NCBI GenBank assembly: GCA_020851955.1
Contig: JADZBU010000232.1
Span: forward strand, 1-42,577
Source: Chromatiaceae bacterium
GTDB taxonomy: Bacteria > Pseudomonadota > Gammaproteobacteria > Chromatiales > Chromatiaceae
Length of the DNA: 42,577 nt
Reading direction: 5' to 3'
The first letter of the stretch is position 1. Each line of letters opens with the position of its first letter. Under the pieces are notes generated by a model, which saw nothing but the letters and a program-made list of their open reading frames with translations, did no database searches and was not told the origin of the DNA. Made by a program: the position numbers and the translations under genes. Shown here piece after piece: positions 39,551 to 42,577 of the stretch.

Positions 39551-41338
39551 TCAAGGAATCCGGACCGCTATTAAACCCCGAAAATTCAAAGGGACTGGGG
39601 CCGCCATACGAGCATGATCATCAAAATCAGCGATAATGCTCCAGTGTAAGCTAAGGATTGATCGGAAGCGTGACCAGGAAAATATCCACGCGGGATAACT
39701 CGCTGGATAGATGTCGGGTGGCACATGCTGTACGCAAAGTCGGTCATTGGGGCCTGCCCAAAAAAAAGTCAAATCCAAGATAAGAAAGCGGCAGGACGTG
39801 GCTTGTAGGCTATTGAGCAAGTCGTATGGAACTTCTAAATATTGAAGCACACCGCTGAGCAAAATCACGTTAGGCTGTGTTTCCGCGAGGCAGGCATCGA
39901 TTGACTGGTAGAAACGCAGCCGCTCGTCTTGAAATGCTTGCCGTCCAACTTCTACATGGCGCGGTTGTTCAACGATGTTCCAGCGGACCATTCCAAGCCG
40001 GTCCAGGAAGGCGCGATTTTGGAAATAGGTACTGCCCAGTGAACCGCCTAAGTCCAACACGTTCAGCCGGCAGTCGTGCTGCGCTGCGACCCACATGAGA
40101 CCCGCCAGCACGGGCCAGGAATACTCAATTACCTCGAAAAGCACCGAGTCTCGCTCATAGACGGCCTCGCCGCGCTTGACCTTGAGTAAGGCTGCGCGGG
40201 TGCGTTCCAGGATGACCCCGGCATCGTAGCCGGCGCTGTCGGCTTGGGCGGCGGACCAGGTAGCATACTGACCCGTGAGTTGGAGCGCGGCGGATGGGGC
40301 AACCGCGATGGCGGTGCCACCCGCCATCCGGCGTCGGCCCGCCCGATAAGCCCGCAGCAGGAGCGGCGGCGTCAGCCCTTCAACCGCGGGCCGCACACTC
40401 AGGGATTCCAGCCGCGTGCTTCCCGTCAGGGCAACGGTCAGGCGCCGCAGTCTGCGCGTGATCCGGCGCGCCAGCCCCGGCGGGGGCGAGGGCGGGAGAA
40501 CCGGCGGCGGGGGAAAGGCCCGCCGCTGCAGCGCACCACACGCCGCATGCTCCACCGCATCTGGCCAGGTGCTAGGCACCGGCGGACAGGCCCTTAGCGG
40601 GGGATTCGCCCATCCACTTGCGCTACCGGCGTTGGTCGCCAGGGCATCAAAGCCGATATGCTCGACCAGGCTCCAGGGCGGTCGCAGGCAGAGCCCCCCC
40701 CGTAGCAGGTGGTGATAAAGCCACCGCACCGCCCAGATATTCTGCCGGAGCTCGGCCGCCGCCATGATCGGCAAATCGTTGCCATAGTGGTTGCGATCGA
40801 TTCCTCGCGCCTCGCAGGCCAGCATCATCTGCTCCGCGGTCTGGTCGTTCATCCCCGCCCAAGCCCGCGCCCAGGTTCCCCACACCCAACATTCAGCGCG
40901 TCCATCGAAATAAGGTCGGTCGGCGACATCCTTCGGCGTCAACCGTGGATGGGTCCAGCCTGTGACACTCATGACCTGCGGATCGTCCTGATAGTGTCGC
41001 AGCGCGGCGCACAGGTAGTCATAGGCCCCGGGAACGCAAATCAAGTCGTCCTCAAAGACTAGACAGGAATTGTATCGGTCGAGCACTTCGGTCACGCCCG
41101 CCATGATCGATCGACCAAGACCCCGGTTATCCTCGCGCTCGTGCAGTTCCACTTCGCACCAATCAATGCCCCGCAACAGTGCCCGCACTTCGGCTACCTG
41201 GGGCGCCTTATCCGGCGTTTTTGGCCCGTCGCAGATAGCAATAATCAGCGGGACGCGATTATCGCGCAGACAGGCTAGTGTGCGCCGCAGGTGATCCGGG
41301 CGTGCATAGGCGAAGAGAGCGATGGGTATCAGTTCGGT
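39551..41338 (-). CDS. fusion protein: N-terminal GT-A-like glycosyltransferase plus C-terminal TIGR04325-type putative methyltransferase
   Basis: N-term ELIPIALFAYARPDHLRRTLACLRDN ... NRGLGRSIMAGVTEVL ... SCLVFEDDLICVPGAYDYLCAAL; C-term LNVLDLGGSLGSTYFQNRAFLDRLGMVRWNIVEQPRHVEVGRQAF...ILLSGVLQYLEVPYDLL. Start at MTELIPIA assumed (ORF track extends to 41353). Confidence 0.85.
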   Translation of the reverse strand, partial: TELIPIALFAYARPDHLRRTLACLRDNRVPLIIAICDGPKTPDKAPQVAEVRALLRGIDWCEVELHEREDNRGLGRSIMAGVTEVLDRYNSCLVFEDDLICVPGAYDYLCAALRHYQDDPQVMSVTGWTHPRLTPKDVADRPYFDGRAECWVWGTWARAWAGMNDQTAEQMMLACEARGIDRNHYGNDLPIMAAAELRQNIWAVRWLYHHLLRGGLCLRPPWSLVEHIGFDALATNAGSASGWANPPLRACPPVPSTWPDAVEHAACGALQRRAFPPPPVLPPSPPPGLARRITRRLRRLTVALTGSTRLESLSVRPAVEGLTPPLLLRAYRAGRRRMAGGTAIAVAPSAALQLTGQYATWSAAQADSAGYDAGVILERTRAALLKVKRGEAVYERDSVLFEVIEYSWPVLAGLMWVAAQHDCRLNVLDLGGSLGSTYFQNRAFLDRLGMVRWNIVEQPRHVEVGRQAFQDERLRFYQSIDACLAETQPNVILLSGVLQYLEVPYDLLNSLQATSCRFLILDLTFFWAGPNDRLCVQHVPPDIYPASYPAWIFSWSRFRSILSLHWSIIADFDDHARMAAPVPLNFRGLIAVRIP

Positions 41339-41600
41339 CATGCAAGCTCGCACTGCTCCAAAAGCTGCTGAATCGTGAGGAGGGCAAGATAGGCATTGTA
41401 GGTGGAAAGCCAGGGAGCCCCGCGATTTCGTTCCTCCAGGCGTCGCAGCACCTCGCCGACCGCGCGCACCCCCAGCAGTTCATTGATCCGATCATCCCGC
41501 TTCAAACCCCATCGTCCCGGCAACTGGCGAATGATCCAAGCACATATTCTGGCTTGATCCATTCACCCATCCGTTGCGCATCCAGTGGCAGCATAGGCAT
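41338..41600 (-). pseudogene. C-terminal gene fragment, probably frameshifted; family uncertain
   Basis: Frame 1: MPMLPLDAQRMGEWIKPEYVLGSFASCRDDG (from 41600); frame 2: WGLKRDDRINELLGVRAVGEVLRRLEERNRGAPWLSTYNAYLALLTIQQLLEQCELA (to 41338). Both read as natural protein; no start-to-stop gene. Confidence 0.4.
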
Positions 41601-41694
41601 CTAATGGAGAGCTTGAAGGTCTAGGGTGTTCTGCCTGGAACTCTCTTTTTCCTGGTCGACAACGCGTCATCTGGGAGATCAATTGCGATGTGGG

Positions 41695-42141
41695 TCATGA
41701 GGTGATCGCGGTTAGCGCTGGTTGCTGGTGAAAAATTGGGTAATCGGTTGACTGAGCGGGTGAGTATCCGCCGCGCCGATGGGGAGCAGGGGGTCGGGCC
41801 GGCCGGGGGCCTTGGCCCACCCGTCCGAGGTCCTCGCGCCGGGTGCCGCTGCCGATGAGGCCGAGGCGGTAGTATTGGCCGGGGTTTTCGACTTGGATGA
41901 CGACGGACATGAAATTAGGTGAAAGGTGAAAGTCGTCCAGGGCTTGACGCCGTTCTGAGCCGACGCGCTGGCGCCTCAGGCGGTAACTGGGTACGGAGAG
42001 CTGGGGCGAGAGGCTGTAAGGTTCGTCATGCGCCAAGACGGGCTCGTAGCCGCGGTCCCGCAGCGTGGCGACGACGAAGCGGGTCATGGTGGGCACTCCC
42101 CCGCTGATGGGGGTGATGGTGGAGATCAGAACGCGGGGCAT
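41695..42141 (-). pseudogene. N-terminal remnant of a GT4-type glycosyltransferase
   Basis: MPRVLISTITPISGGVPTMTRFVVATLRDRGYEPVLAHDEPYSLSPQLSVPSYRL is a GT-B N-terminus; the GT-like sequence ends after ~RRQALD and no C-terminal GT domain follows. Confidence 0.6.
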
Positions 42142-42437
42142 GATCCGGGGGATTGTACGCTGATGAGGGGTGCTGTGCGGTCGATTGGACCCCGGGTGCT
42201 GATGATCTGTAGCGTCATCCCTGGGGCGAAGCCGAGCTGGCGGCCCCTGCGGGCGGCGCAGGCCTGTTCGCAGCGCTGCACCAAGGGGCCTTTGGAAGAA
42301 CTCCAGCCGGTGTTGATGCACTTTGCGAGGATTGCGGCTCGTTACCGTCCCGCGGGGGTGCGTTGACGGGGATGAAATCGGCGCAACTTACCGGGCGCAT
42401 TGATCATTGAGAAGGACCTGGGGGGGAGAGGGGGATC

Positions 42438-42577
42438 TTAGGTCGCGGCTAGCACCTCTTCCAGGGTCTGGGCGGTGAGCACCCGCTCGGACCAGAGCAG
42501 CAGGGTGTCGGCGTCGGCCGCTTCGATGCGCTGCTGGACGGCGACGGGCAGGTCGCCAAAGCGGAGGCGTAACTGAG
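42438..42577 (-). CDS. C-terminal end of a DUF4351-type (Rpn/PD-(D/E)XK-associated) protein, partial at the right edge
   Basis: Manual translation QLRLRFGDLPVAVQQRIEAADADTLLLWSERVLTAQTLEEVLAAT*, resembling the DUF4351 C-terminal module; not in the ORF track because it is truncated. Confidence 0.65.
   Translation of the reverse strand, partial: QLRLRFGDLPVAVQQRIEAADADTLLLWSERVLTAQTLEEVLAAT

Overview
The window is an almost continuous minus-strand polysaccharide / LPS (O-antigen or exopolysaccharide) biosynthesis locus. The high-GC coding style and family content suggest a gammaproteobacterium, perhaps a purple sulfur bacterium, but that is inference only. Reading right to left (direction of transcription) it contains: a partial DUF4351-like ORF and degraded gene fragments; a glycosyltransferase/TIGR04325-type methyltransferase fusion; an FkbM methyltransferase; an SDR epimerase plus DegT aminotransferase pair; a GT-A glycosyltransferase; an ABC polysaccharide exporter (Wzm/Wzt-like); roughly 17-20 glycosyltransferases (GT4, GT2, GT10, CgeB-like, GT8-like and unassigned); three further methyltransferase/SDR genes; two OafA-type acyltransferases (one with an SGNH domain); two polytopic membrane proteins (Wzy-like and GT-C-like); a WcaF-type acetyltransferase; and an asparagine synthase. 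The main structural oddity is a ~290 bp direct repeat (25761-26053 and 27291-27583, offset exactly 1530 bp, about 16 mismatches in the first 280 bp by hand count). It duplicates the upstream region and 5' end of the GT10 fucosyltransferase gene on either side of a very AT-rich cassette. The truncated second copy ends overlapping the start codon of the AT-rich gene. Other points are two scars of deleted or frameshifted genes at the locus edges, an SDR with Asn at the position of the catalytic Tyr, and a Wzy-like polymerase in the same locus as an ABC-type exporter. No tRNA, rRNA, CRISPR array or intact IS element was recognised. All family calls are from reading the supplied translations without database searches.
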